Shown: one piece after another, positions 31,572 to 40,517 of the stretch
How positions within the stretch are numbered: position 1 is the first letter of the stretch
Layout of the letters: every line of letters begins with the position of its first letter
Assembly: GCA_964584805.1 (NCBI GenBank)
Contig: CAZPAY010000019.1
Span: forward strand, 1 to 50,317
Source of the DNA: JABHIE01 sp964584805
GTDB taxonomy: Bacteria; Planctomycetota; UBA1135
Direction: 5' to 3'
DNA length: 50,317 nucleotides
Notes under the pieces: generated by a model
The model's database searches: none
The model's input: only the letters and a program-made list of their open reading frames with translations
Told to the model about the DNA's origin: nothing
Made by a program: the position numbers and the translations under genes

Positions 31572-32711
31572 TTACTTTTCTATTTTTTTCACGGACATGT
31601 AGCCCGCGCTTTCTAACTCAGGTTGAACCGACAGGCCGGCTATCAATTCTTGTTTTTGTTCCTCGGATGTAATATCGACTAGAGCCCACTCAATCGGGAC
31701 TTCATAACCATCGGGCGCATCATCGGGGATGCGGTCAAGGTGAACAAAGAGCATGATGTGCTTACGAACCCACTGCTCGGCAAAATGTGAACTGGGCATA
31801 GCGCTATTGCTCAATGTTGCGACCCAAGAACTTGAAGACATGGTATTTAGCGTCAGGTGAGCAGGTAGAGCATGCCCGGTGTAGGACAAATCGTCAGCAT
31901 TTGGAATCCAAGTAACCTCCGGGAGCTTAATCAGGCTGATGGGGATTGTCACGCCAATGAAGTCGGGCCTCATCTGCAGGCCAGCGTCGAGGGCTTGTTG
32001 GCTTAGGCTGAGTTCGAGTCGCAAATCATCACGCTGGCTGGGTAAGACCTTTGCCGTGCGCAGAAGTGCGTAGTCGAATGGTTCGCCGGCTTCGGCACGC
32101 TGTATGGCAGCCTGCAATTCCTTGACTTCGCGTGCAGGGCCAGAGAGATTGACCTGGTCCGTGGTGAAAGTCGACTGCAAAACTTGCGAGTGGTAGCCTT
32201 TTGCAGGTTGCCCCTTGGTTTGAAGAAATAATGGTGAGAGGGAAACATCAACCTCTTTGCGACGCTCAAAATGCAAGGCCTGCAGGGGTTGCAGTACCTC
32301 ATTTAGGTTGCTGAGGTAAGTCTTGGCCTCGGCCTCCCGTGCCCAATTTAGGTTGTCGAGAGAAAACGGAATAGGGTGGTTGTCGATGTCATCTGCCACT
32401 TGGAAGGCGGTTCGATAACTTGCGCGGCAAGGGATTGCAAAAAACTGCTGGAGGCTAGCGAGGGGGCCCTCGAAGGTGAGCCCGATAGATTCGCCAACAG
32501 CGGGTTGGACGAGCATCCAGCCGTCTGGGACAGTGATTTGAAGAGTATGCTGACCGCTACTGATTGTTTGCTCGGTGGTCGTGACTACAAATTGTCGCGT
32601 TTGGGTATCCGACACATTTTGATTAACCCAAAACCAAAGTGCGACGGCGAAAAAAAGTGCCATAAGCTTGCGCCGCCAGTCGTTGGCAAAGAAGAGTGTG
32701 AATCTGCTCAT
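31572..32711 (-). CDS. YbbR-domain protein (CdaR-like)
   Basis: A membrane-anchored regulator, by analogy with CdaR, of the cyclase encoded just upstream. The 379-residue protein has an N-terminal helix (about residues 15-30, KLMALFFAVALWFWVN). Repeated beta-rich YbbR modules follow, with typical phrases such as SIGLTFEGPLASLQQF and QVNLSGPAREVKELQAAI. The domain lies outside the cytoplasm. The ATG overlaps the cdaA stop by 4 bp. The sequence ends with a KKIEK stretch. Confidence 0.85.
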   Translation of the reverse strand: MSRFTLFFANDWRRKLMALFFAVALWFWVNQNVSDTQTRQFVVTTTEQTISSGQHTLQITVPDGWMLVQPAVGESIGLTFEGPLASLQQFFAIPCRASYRTAFQVADDIDNHPIPFSLDNLNWAREAEAKTYLSNLNEVLQPLQALHFERRKEVDVSLSPLFLQTKGQPAKGYHSQVLQSTFTTDQVNLSGPAREVKELQAAIQRAEAGEPFDYALLRTAKVLPSQRDDLRLELSLSQQALDAGLQMRPDFIGVTIPISLIKLPEVTWIPNADDLSYTGHALPAHLTLNTMSSSSWVATLSNSAMPSSHFAEQWVRKHIMLFVHLDRIPDDAPDGYEVPIEWALVDITSEEQKQELIAGLSVQPELESAGYMSVKKIEK

Positions 32712-33547
32712 TTGGAATCGCCTCCGATAGTCGTATCGCTTGAGGCGAGCTCTTCTTCCTCTTGTTTCGGCGGCTCAGTGTTGAGTGCAGAATAAAGCGC
32801 GGCCTCAAGTTGATCGAGCGGGATGCCCTTTTGAATCTCGCCGTTTGCCGTAAGTGAAATCTCGCCGGTTTCTTCGGATACAACGAGTGTTACCGCATCA
32901 CTTTCCTCGGTCACACCGATTGCGGCGCGGTGGCGTGTACCTAGGCTGCGCTGAATATCAGGGTTGTTGGACAGGGGGAGAAGCACAGATGCGGCCACAA
33001 TGTTTTGGCTGCGAATCACGACAGCCCCATCATGAAGGGGCGCGCTCGGAAAAAAGATGCTCTCAAGAAGAATCGCAGAGACAGGTGCTTCAATAGAAAC
33101 GGCCCCTTGGCAAAGGCCGGCGAGAGAATCGCGGCGTTCGAAAGTAATGATCGCACCCGTGCGTGTCTTAGACATGCGTTTGGCGGCTGCGACGACAGGC
33201 CCGAGCGCCTCGCCGGAAACGCGTTGGCGACTTCGGAATAGGCGAAAGCCGCTGCCGCGGCCAAACCTAGAAACGCCTTGCCGGAGTTCGGGCTGGAAAA
33301 GGATCGCAACTAAAATCACCAAATATGGAGTGACTTTAGAAAGGATGTCAGCCAGCACGGGGACGCCAGGCCAGCGTGCCAGCAAACTGATCAAGATGGC
33401 AATGAAAATGCCAAATGAGAACATCCCGCGTAAAACACCGCCACCGCGCGTGCTGCGCAAGAAACGAAGAATCGCATAAATCGCGATGGTCAGCAAAATG
33501 ATCTCGAGGATCATAGAAACTTGCGGGCGACCAAATGTGAAAGGCAT
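32708..33547 (-). CDS. cdaA: Diadenylate cyclase CdaA (c-di-AMP synthase)
   Basis: Condenses two ATP to cyclic di-AMP. The 279-residue protein has three N-terminal membrane segments (roughly residues 13-29, 41-58, 68-84). The DAC domain carries both catalytic motifs: LHDGAVVI (DGA) and GTRHRAAIG (RHR). The segment TGAIITFERRDSL is also typical. The C-terminus ends in a run of Glu residues. A second in-frame ATG 11 codons in could be the true start. Cyclic di-AMP usually controls potassium and osmotic balance; no target is seen in this window. Confidence 0.95.
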   Translation of the reverse strand: MPFTFGRPQVSMILEIILLTIAIYAILRFLRSTRGGGVLRGMFSFGIFIAILISLLARWPGVPVLADILSKVTPYLVILVAILFQPELRQGVSRFGRGSGFRLFRSRQRVSGEALGPVVAAAKRMSKTRTGAIITFERRDSLAGLCQGAVSIEAPVSAILLESIFFPSAPLHDGAVVIRSQNIVAASVLLPLSNNPDIQRSLGTRHRAAIGVTEESDAVTLVVSEETGEISLTANGEIQKGIPLDQLEAALYSALNTEPPKQEEEELASSDTTIGGDSK

Positions 33548-33575
33548 GATGGATGGGGCGGTAGGGGTGGCGGAA

Positions 33576-34685
33576 CTACTCTAGATTAGTGGAAGTGCAG
33601 CCCCAGGCAACCTTTGCAGCACCCCATATTTTATTGCCGGTGTGCAGGCGGACGACATCCACGCCAGCGGATGCGCAAAGTGCGGCTGCCCCGGCGGTGC
33701 CGATGTCGCGTTGATGAGGTGGCGCGTGGTCGAGGAATTCGGCCATGAATGACTTCCGTGATGGCCCGACAAGGGTTTGAAAACCGGTTGCCCGCCATAG
33801 GCTGAGCCGCCCCATGAGTTGCTGGCTTTGCGCGGCCGTCTTCGAAAAGCCAATGCCCGGGTCGAGGAAAATGTGATGCGGCTCAACCCCGGAATTCATC
33901 GCAAGATGAGCGCGCTTGAGCAATTCATCAAAGACATCACCGAGAAGGAAGTCATATTGCGTGTGCTGCTGCATGTCGGCGGGCGTGCCACGCATATGCA
34001 TGATGGTGAGTTTGGCATTGGCCGCCGCGATGGCCTGTGCCATTTGTGGGTCGGACAAACCTGAAACATCGTTAATCATGTGAGCGCCAGCATCAAGGCA
34101 GGCGCGCGCGACAACGGCGGATTGCGTGTCGATGGATATTCTCGCTTTGAACTCGCGCAGGGCGTCATGGCTCAGAATGATTTCAATCGCGGGGAGCAGT
34201 TTGTCAAGTTGCGCCTCATCCGAAACTGGCTCTGCGCCAGGGCGGGTGCTTTCCGCGCCTAAATCCAGCCAAGCCGCGTCATGATTGCAATGGTTCACGG
34301 CGGCATCAAGGAGGTCATGCGTCTCGTCGAGTTGACCACCGTCGGAAAAAGAATCAGGCGTGAGATTCAGGATGGCCATCCAGCGTGGGGCAGGGCGTGG
34401 CTGCCAAAAGGCGTGCTGCCCCGCGACAAGCCGCGCGGCAACCCAAGTTGAACTTTGAGTGGGGATGCTTGAGGGGCTCAGGAGGGCTGTCGCAACGCGC
34501 TGCTCTAAGGCGGCCCAGTCAAGCGGTCGCAAACGGTGCGAACCATCTCCCAATGACCCGCCCAATTGAATGCCAAGGGCTTGTGCGTCTACCTCAGGAA
34601 TCGCCGGCCCACGCCACCAGCCGTCTGCCAAGGGGAAGGCGTGGTGCGGCAAGTCGTAGCCGGGGATGGCCCAAGGCGAAATCAA
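33576..34685 (-). CDS. folP: Dihydropteroate synthase FolP with N-terminal extension
   Basis: Joins para-aminobenzoate to the pterin pyrophosphate in folate synthesis and is the sulfonamide target. The catalytic barrel begins near residue 101 with MAILNLTPDSFSDGG. It continues with GAESTRPGAEPVS, ARISIDTQ, MINDVSGL, IMHMRGTP, LDPGIGFSKT and GPSRKSF. The end reads VVRLHTGN where most relatives have VHDV. The first 100 residues have no counterpart in ordinary FolP. The start is taken as a TTG overlapping the ftsH stop by 4 bp. A later start would leave a gap of about 300 bp in a run of abutting genes. It sits between ftsH and cdaA. Confidence 0.9.
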   Translation of the reverse strand: MISPWAIPGYDLPHHAFPLADGWWRGPAIPEVDAQALGIQLGGSLGDGSHRLRPLDWAALEQRVATALLSPSSIPTQSSTWVAARLVAGQHAFWQPRPAPRWMAILNLTPDSFSDGGQLDETHDLLDAAVNHCNHDAAWLDLGAESTRPGAEPVSDEAQLDKLLPAIEIILSHDALREFKARISIDTQSAVVARACLDAGAHMINDVSGLSDPQMAQAIAAANAKLTIMHMRGTPADMQQHTQYDFLLGDVFDELLKRAHLAMNSGVEPHHIFLDPGIGFSKTAAQSQQLMGRLSLWRATGFQTLVGPSRKSFMAEFLDHAPPHQRDIGTAGAAALCASAGVDVVRLHTGNKIWGAAKVAWGCTSTNLE

Positions 34686-36952
34686 CTTAGGCCAGACGGC
34701 ATCGGAGGCGGAACATCTTGTGGGCCATCGACCACAATGTTTTCGCGCGAAACATCGACGCCTTCCATCAAATCGCGCACTTCTTGACCGGAAATCGTTT
34801 CGTATTGAATCAGTGCTTGCGCCACGCGCTCAACGCATTCGCGATGGTCACCGAGCATCGTCAGCGCCTGGGCCTCGGCAGTCTTGCTGATTTTAGTGAC
34901 CTCTTCGTCGATGATGCGCGCCGTTTCGTTGGAGTGGTCATGGCCCATGCCAACCTCACCGCCAAGGAAGTCATTGCCGCGCCGCTCGGCGAAATTCAAC
35001 AGACCAAGACGCTCATTCATGCCCCATTCGGTGACCATGAGTTTTGCGAATTGAGTCGCGCGTTGGATATCACTCACCGCGCCTGTCGTGATGTCGTCGC
35101 AGAACATTTCTTCGGCTTGACGCCCACCATAAAGCACGATCAACTCATCGAGCACTCGCCCGCGCGTGTAATGCATTTGCTCTTTTTCAGGCAGCATCAT
35201 GGTCGCGCCGAGAGCCATCCCGCGAGGGATAATGGTGACTTTATGCACAGGATCCGTGTTTTCGAGCAGGCAATTCAAAACGGCGTGACCGGCCTCGTGG
35301 TAAGCGGTGATTTTTTTGTCACTCTCTTCCATGACGCGGCTTTTCTTCTCTTTACCAAAACGCACTTTGTCGCGCGCCTCTTCAAGATCAGCCTGCGTGA
35401 CCCATTGATGCTCTTGCATCGCCGCAAGGATGGCCGCCTCGTTAATCAGTGCAGCAAGCTCGGCGCCCGAGAAGCCGGGCGTGCCTTGTGCGATGACTTT
35501 GAGGTTAATCGAGGGGTCAAGTTTGACGGCATTGCCATGTACACTCAGGATTTTTTCACGACCCTTGACATCAGGCAAATCAATCACAATCTCGCGGTCA
35601 AAACGCCCGGGGCGCATCAACGCACTGTCAAGCACATCGGGGCGGTTGGTCGCCGCACAAACGATAATATTGGTGTCGGTGCCAAAGCCATCCATCTCAA
35701 CAAGGATGGCATTGAGCGTTTGTTCTCGCTCGTCGTTGCCACCGCCCATGCCACTGCCACGCTTGCGGCCGACGGCATCGATTTCATCCAGAAAGATAAT
35801 GCAAGGTGCCGCTTTGCGCGCTTGCTCAAACAAATCGCGCACGCGACTCGCGCCGACACCCACAAACATTTCGACAAAGTCAGAACCTGAAATCGAAATA
35901 AACGGTACATCAGCCTCGCCAGCGATGGCCTTAGCCAAAAGCGTCTTGCCTGTGCCAGGTGACCCCACCAGCATCACACCCCGCGGGATGCGACCGCCCA
36001 AACGCTTAAACTTTTCTGGGGTCTTGAGGAATTCGATAATTTCCGAAACCTCTTCTTTTGCTTCTTCGATGCCTGCAACATCGGCGAAGGTCACGCCAGT
36101 GCGCTTTTCGGTGTCATACATGACCGCGCGCGACTTACCGAAATTCATGAGGCCGCCACCACCACCGGCTTTCATTTGCCGACCCATGAAAAACCAAATC
36201 ACGCCGATAAACAGCAGAATCGGGCCGAAGCTGTACAGGAACATCATGAAGCCTGAACTTTCTTTGGTGCGCATGCCACCCGTGAGGTGGAAGGTTAAGC
36301 CCTCTTCAATCGGCGCGTCGCTGGCTTTGAGTAAGTGCAGTACCGCGTTTAAATCAAGCGAGGTGTCATCGCTTGAAAGCCCATCAATCTCGGCGTAGTG
36401 GATGCCTTTCGCATCGCTGTAGTCCAAGAAAAACCGCTGACGCTCGATGATTTCGCTTTTTGGGTCTTCGGGGTTGATGGGCTCAAAGGAGCGGATGGGG
36501 TAGCCGCGCAAAGGAAGAATTGCCTTGGCTTCAATATCACGCGTAAAACGATCCAGCGGAATGGATGGCTCAAGATCTTTCGCTTTCGCTTGCACTTCGC
36601 GCACCTTAGGCCAGATTGTGCGGCTGTCCGGCACGGTAATCGTCGCGCGGATGGGCTTGGCTTTCAGGTCAGTGTTGGATTTGTGAAAAGTCGCCTCAAA
36701 CCCGGTGTTGTCATCAAAAGCCAACACTTGCTCAAATTGGCCCGTGTAGAGGTTGTACCAAAAGGCGTCTTCGTTAATTGTGATGCGCGATGGGTCAGAG
36801 CCCATCATGACAAGCATGACGAGGAGCAAGGCCGAGACGAGCAAGAAAGGTGCAACGGGACGCTTGGGCGGCTTGAGCCCTTTGTTGCTGTTGGCGCCGT
36901 CGCCCTTGTCATCTTGTGACTCGGGATTTTCGTTAGGTGAGTTAGGTTGCAT
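34682..36952 (-). CDS. ftsH: ATP-dependent zinc metalloprotease FtsH
   Basis: A hexameric inner-membrane protease that degrades misfolded membrane proteins and regulators such as LpxC. The 756-residue protein has a basic, Asn-rich N-terminus and TM1 near 33-50. An unusually long periplasmic part (about 51-235) precedes TM2 near 238-256. The AAA+ module has Walker A GSPGTGKT at 330-337, Walker B IIFLDEID at 385-392, and the arginine fingers MRPGRFDR at 446-453. The zinc site is HEAGH at 552-556, and a later Asp ligand is expected. The lptE-like gene ends 1 bp upstream. Confidence 0.96.
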   Translation of the reverse strand: MQPNSPNENPESQDDKGDGANSNKGLKPPKRPVAPFLLVSALLLVMLVMMGSDPSRITINEDAFWYNLYTGQFEQVLAFDDNTGFEATFHKSNTDLKAKPIRATITVPDSRTIWPKVREVQAKAKDLEPSIPLDRFTRDIEAKAILPLRGYPIRSFEPINPEDPKSEIIERQRFFLDYSDAKGIHYAEIDGLSSDDTSLDLNAVLHLLKASDAPIEEGLTFHLTGGMRTKESSGFMMFLYSFGPILLFIGVIWFFMGRQMKAGGGGGLMNFGKSRAVMYDTEKRTGVTFADVAGIEEAKEEVSEIIEFLKTPEKFKRLGGRIPRGVMLVGSPGTGKTLLAKAIAGEADVPFISISGSDFVEMFVGVGASRVRDLFEQARKAAPCIIFLDEIDAVGRKRGSGMGGGNDEREQTLNAILVEMDGFGTDTNIIVCAATNRPDVLDSALMRPGRFDREIVIDLPDVKGREKILSVHGNAVKLDPSINLKVIAQGTPGFSGAELAALINEAAILAAMQEHQWVTQADLEEARDKVRFGKEKKSRVMEESDKKITAYHEAGHAVLNCLLENTDPVHKVTIIPRGMALGATMMLPEKEQMHYTRGRVLDELIVLYGGRQAEEMFCDDITTGAVSDIQRATQFAKLMVTEWGMNERLGLLNFAERRGNDFLGGEVGMGHDHSNETARIIDEEVTKISKTAEAQALTMLGDHRECVERVAQALIQYETISGQEVRDLMEGVDVSRENIVVDGPQDVPPPMPSGLS

Positions 36953-36953
36953 G

Positions 36954-37439
36954 TCAGTTGGCCTCGCGATGAAGCGCGGCGGTAATTTCCATCAAGATGG
37001 ATTCGGCGGCGGATGCCGAAATCTCGTCGAAAGTCGAGTAAGGGTCTTCGCCCTGGGCGGGGAGGTATTCGAGTGCTCTAGAAAAAGTGCCCGAAGCTAT
37101 TTCGTCGCCGGCCGAGGTCTTGAAAGACCAAAGAATTTGTAAATCAGATGCCAGCACAATCGTGCCTACGTAATGCCGCCGCTGAACGCGGCCAATTTCT
37201 GTGGAAAGAATGTAATCGGCGAAAGAACTGTCTAGTGAAACATCGAGCTGGCGCATGGCCTCGGCGCGCAAGAAATGCGTGAGTGGGACTTCAACCCCGT
37301 GCCAGCGCGTGTCATTGACCGTGATCGGGATGGCCAGCGTTTTTCCCGAGACGATGGCGGGGTCAAGGATTTGATAGCCGCAGCTCGGTAATGCGCTCAA
37401 GGCGATGCTGAGAGCGGCGCCAAGGATGAGCGTTTTCAG
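36954..37439 (-). CDS. LptE-like LPS-assembly lipoprotein with a CTG start
   Basis: LptE plugs LptD in the outer-membrane LPS translocon. The mature part resembles LptE-family proteins: CGYQILDPA at the lipidated cysteine, then LAIPITVNDTRWHGVEVPLT and ADYILSTEIGRVQRR. No ATG precedes the cysteine. The only start that gives a complete lipoprotein signal (KTLILGAALSIALSALPSC) is a CTG at 37437-37439. It overlaps the TGA of the upstream gene as CTGA and follows a GAGGAAGG Shine-Dalgarno-like sequence. A TTG at 37400 would lose most of the signal. The predicted length is 161 residues. The start codon is the uncertain point. Confidence 0.78.
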   Translation of the reverse strand: MKTLILGAALSIALSALPSCGYQILDPAIVSGKTLAIPITVNDTRWHGVEVPLTHFLRAEAMRQLDVSLDSSFADYILSTEIGRVQRRHYVGTIVLASDLQILWSFKTSAGDEIASGTFSRALEYLPAQGEDPYSTFDEISASAAESILMEITAALHREAN

Positions 37440-38422
37440 TTGCCTTCCTCGGTTAGCGGCTCTGGAGCTGGCGCAGTTTCTTCAGCATCGAGCTCTTCGG
37501 GAACATCTGATTCATTCGGCTCGTCAAGTGGCAAAGCCTGGCGCTTTTTCAGCGCATCTTTGGCGCCGTCGGTGCCGTGGTATTTTTCGGCCTCGTGATA
37601 TGCACGCCGCGCACCGCCGTAATTGTTGATCTTGGAATAAAAATCACCGACAACGACATAGTGCTGAGCGATAAGTGAGTCGACCTCGAAAAGGAGCGCT
37701 TCTGCCTCTTGGGTGTAAAGGCCATTGCTCCTGAAGTTGTCGCGATAGCTAGTAAGAAGTTCGCGAGCTTTCCGCATATCAGTGACCCCACTTTCAGGGC
37801 TTACAATGCGATAAAAACTCGCTTGTGCCGCTCGGAAAGTTCCGATGTCGTTATATTTATTCACGCCTCGGAAAGCAGTAAGTAAACGCTCAAAGTCGTT
37901 GATGGCTTCTGTGTAGGCGCCCTTTTCAAGGTGATATTGGCCCAAACGAAGCAGTGCGTTTGCTTTGATGTCATCTCTTCGCGGGTGATACATCGCCAAC
38001 TCTTCAAGAAGCGATTCGCCACGCATGCGATCGGTGACTAGGCCATAGGCAAGGCGGCGCTCACCTGTAATCAATTCAGTGCCGATTTGAAGAATGCGAT
38101 TGCCAACACGCACGGAATCAATTTGCGAACCCGTTTGGATGTAGTCTCTGTAGAAGCGCAAGGCAGTGTTTGTTTCACCCATCTCCCAGTTTATGTCGCC
38201 AGCGAGAAGGTAGAAAATGGGGCGTGCGCTACGGTCAAATTCGTCAGCCTCATACGAATCGAGGGCATCCCAGGCGTCTTCGTAGCTTTGATTTTGAAAT
38301 GCGGCTTGAGCCGGCGCGAGCTCGGCTTGACTGAGTGGTTGCAGGTTACCTTGGCAGGCCACGGCACAAAAAGTGACGAGGCCGAGGGCTGCGATGCGTG
38401 CAGAAATGGAGACGAGATTCAT
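37436..38422 (-). CDS. BamD/YfiO-like TPR lipoprotein
   Basis: A predicted outer-membrane lipoprotein of 328 residues. The signal MNLVSISARIAALGLVTFCA ends in a lipobox with Cys about residue 23-24 (CAVACQG). A run of TPR-like helical repeats follows (for example ALLRLGQYHLEKGAYTEAIN and YHEAEKYHGTDGAKDALKKR). The tail is acidic and Pro-rich. This is the plan of BamD, the essential Bam-complex lipoprotein, but other TPR lipoproteins look alike. The ATG at 38422 overlaps the recO stop by 4 bp. The frame is open farther upstream, inside recO, and I do not use that part. Confidence 0.72.
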   Translation of the reverse strand: MNLVSISARIAALGLVTFCAVACQGNLQPLSQAELAPAQAAFQNQSYEDAWDALDSYEADEFDRSARPIFYLLAGDINWEMGETNTALRFYRDYIQTGSQIDSVRVGNRILQIGTELITGERRLAYGLVTDRMRGESLLEELAMYHPRRDDIKANALLRLGQYHLEKGAYTEAINDFERLLTAFRGVNKYNDIGTFRAAQASFYRIVSPESGVTDMRKARELLTSYRDNFRSNGLYTQEAEALLFEVDSLIAQHYVVVGDFYSKINNYGGARRAYHEAEKYHGTDGAKDALKKRQALPLDEPNESDVPEELDAEETAPAPEPLTEEGN

Positions 38423-39177
38423 GGAGTCAGCGCGAGTCGATGTCGGCGTGCCAGGGCGGCCCACGATTTGGGCTGCCGATCTAGGTGGTAGGCGAGAAAT
38501 TCGCCCATGATTGTAAGACATAGGGCGTGGTCTCGCATGGAGACTTCGGTGACAGTTTCGCCGCAAAAAACAGCCCATTGCTGGGGGGTTAAACAATGCG
38601 CTTTGCTCTGAGGTCGTGGGCTGCCCGGCGGAAGGATGCCACCCGATGCGGTGTGAAACCAAATATCTTGATTTGCCGCATGGGGCGGGTCATGTTTGAG
38701 AGTCGGCGCGAGTCCCAATAAGTCAAGCCCACGATGGATGGCCGGCAATAGCTCAAAGTTCGTGCCGCCGTCTTGATTGGCGCTTGTGGCGCCTGATTGA
38801 CTTAAAGCTTGTAGCGTTTCAACCAAATACATGAAAATTTTGGACGATGCCTGATGGGCTGGTGCGCCCCATTCGGCAATTTCTCCGATCAAAGCGGCGG
38901 CGGCAAGCCGATCGGCATTTGCGCTTAAACCCGCCATGCGGTCGAGCAATTCCGAGCGAAAGAGCGTTTGCATATCCGCATCGGGCGCTCCTCCGTATTC
39001 GATTTGGACGAGTGACCAGATATCTAAGACGCCAAGTGAGCCGGACTTAAGCTTGTTTACCCCTTTTGCGACGAGCGAAATCGTGCCTTGATTTGGCGTT
39101 AAGACGCGCACAATCAGGGAAGTTTCGGAATAGGGCCACTTTCGGAGGACGATGGCCGGCGTTTTGTGGCGCGCCAT
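38419..39177 (-). CDS. recO: DNA repair protein RecO
   Basis: A recombination mediator that loads RecA onto SSB-covered single strands together with RecR. The 252-residue protein begins with the OB-fold (TPAIVLRKWPYSETSLIVRV), followed by TPNQGTISLVAKGVNK. A helical C-terminal half follows (residues about 85-250). The zinc-finger cysteines found in many RecO proteins are not arranged here as a cluster. The ATG overlaps the corC-like stop by 1 bp. Confidence 0.9.
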   Translation of the reverse strand: MARHKTPAIVLRKWPYSETSLIVRVLTPNQGTISLVAKGVNKLKSGSLGVLDIWSLVQIEYGGAPDADMQTLFRSELLDRMAGLSANADRLAAAALIGEIAEWGAPAHQASSKIFMYLVETLQALSQSGATSANQDGGTNFELLPAIHRGLDLLGLAPTLKHDPPHAANQDIWFHTASGGILPPGSPRPQSKAHCLTPQQWAVFCGETVTEVSMRDHALCLTIMGEFLAYHLDRQPKSWAALARRHRLALTP

Positions 39178-40487
39178 CAGTCGTCTAAATCGGTGGACGG
39201 CTTGCGACTGTCAGCTGCACTGCCCCGCATGCGTTTAAGGCGTACACTCAAGATGCGCCGGTCGTCCGCCTCGAGAATTTCGAAAAGGATGCCATCGATT
39301 TGTAGCGTATCACCAACCGCCGGGATGCGCCCGAGTTGGTCAAAAATGAGCCCACCGAGGGTGTCGTAGTCTTCGTCGTCGGGCAGGTCACAGTCAAAAG
39401 CCTCGTTGAGCTCGGCCAGGTTAATGCGCGCGTCGGCGACGGCATGGTGCTCGTTTTGGCGCTGCAGCCCGTGTGTTTCCTCTTTTTCGTCGTGCTCGTC
39501 CTGAATGTCACCGACGATGCTTTCGAGAATGTCTTCAATCGTCACAACGCCCGCGGTGCCACCGTATTCGTCGACCACCACGGCCAGGTGAATTTTGCGC
39601 CGCCGCATTTCTTCGAGCAAATTCGGCACGCGCATGGTTTCAGGCACAAAATACGGCTCGCGCATCTGCGTGCTGACGAGGGCAGATTTCCATTCATCGG
39701 CGCTCGCATCGGGGCGGACGACATCTTTTAGGTAGAAAACGCCCGCGATGTGGTCGAGATCTTCCTCAAAAGTGGGCACGCGTGAGTGACCTTGGTCGAG
39801 GGCAAGGGCAAGGGCTTCATGCACAGTCGCCGTGCTTGAGATGGCCGTGAGCTCAGTGCGAGGGGTCATGATTTCCGCGGCATCAGTGTCGGGCAAATCC
39901 ATGACGCGGCCGATCATTCGTCGCTCGGACTCTTGCAGCTCTTCTTCGCGCTCGGCTTCGCGGGCAACATCGATGAGGTCGGCCGCTAGCTCATCTGTCG
40001 CGGGAGACGAGGTGTCGGCACCAAAGGAGCGCAAGATTAAAGCCATGAGGCTTGTAAGTGGACGCAAAGCCCAAGCTGCTACCGTGACGAGCGGAATTAG
40101 CGCAATCACGAATCGGCGGGCGCGCCGCCTCATGATGAGGCTGGGCATGCCTTCGAGGGCGATGCCGGCGAAAGCCGCACTAATAAGCCAGGTCAAGATT
40201 TGCACGAGGCCTTGATTGGCTTGGCTGAGGCTGGCCGTCTCTTTGAGCAAAAGTGCAACCGCGCCTGCGACGAAAAAAACGCGCAGAATGCCGGCCGCCG
40301 TGGCAATCGCGAGGGGGGAATCGGCGGCATCTTCGGCGCGCTGCCGTGGGCCATCGGGTAAATCGTCAATCAATGACGAGCGCACAGGCGAAGCTAGCAA
40401 AGTGCGCAATCCACCGCAAATCGAGCCGACAAGGATGAAAAGCGCCGGCAAGGCGAGGGAAGGTTCGGGAAGCGCGGGGTTACTCAA
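39177..40487 (-). CDS. CorC/HlyC-type CNNM/DUF21-CBS membrane protein
   Basis: An integral membrane protein of the CNNM/CorC family linked to Mg2+ or other cation transport. The 436-residue protein has several N-terminal hydrophobic helices (DUF21 region, about residues 11-150). Then comes a paired CBS module with IMTPRTELTAI and the hallmark VVDEYGGTAGVVTIEDILE. The C-terminal transporter-associated domain follows (LNEAFDCDLPDDEDYDTLGG). The start is a TTG at 40487 with no Shine-Dalgarno. It is the first gene of the ten-gene run and is divergent from hutI. Confidence 0.87.
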   Translation of the reverse strand: MSNPALPEPSLALPALFILVGSICGGLRTLLASPVRSSLIDDLPDGPRQRAEDAADSPLAIATAAGILRVFFVAGAVALLLKETASLSQANQGLVQILTWLISAAFAGIALEGMPSLIMRRRARRFVIALIPLVTVAAWALRPLTSLMALILRSFGADTSSPATDELAADLIDVAREAEREEELQESERRMIGRVMDLPDTDAAEIMTPRTELTAISSTATVHEALALALDQGHSRVPTFEEDLDHIAGVFYLKDVVRPDASADEWKSALVSTQMREPYFVPETMRVPNLLEEMRRRKIHLAVVVDEYGGTAGVVTIEDILESIVGDIQDEHDEKEETHGLQRQNEHHAVADARINLAELNEAFDCDLPDDEDYDTLGGLIFDQLGRIPAVGDTLQIDGILFEILEADDRRILSVRLKRMRGSAADSRKPSTDLDD

Positions 40488-40517
40488 AGCAGGAAAACAG
40501 GAAACAGGGGGGCGTCC

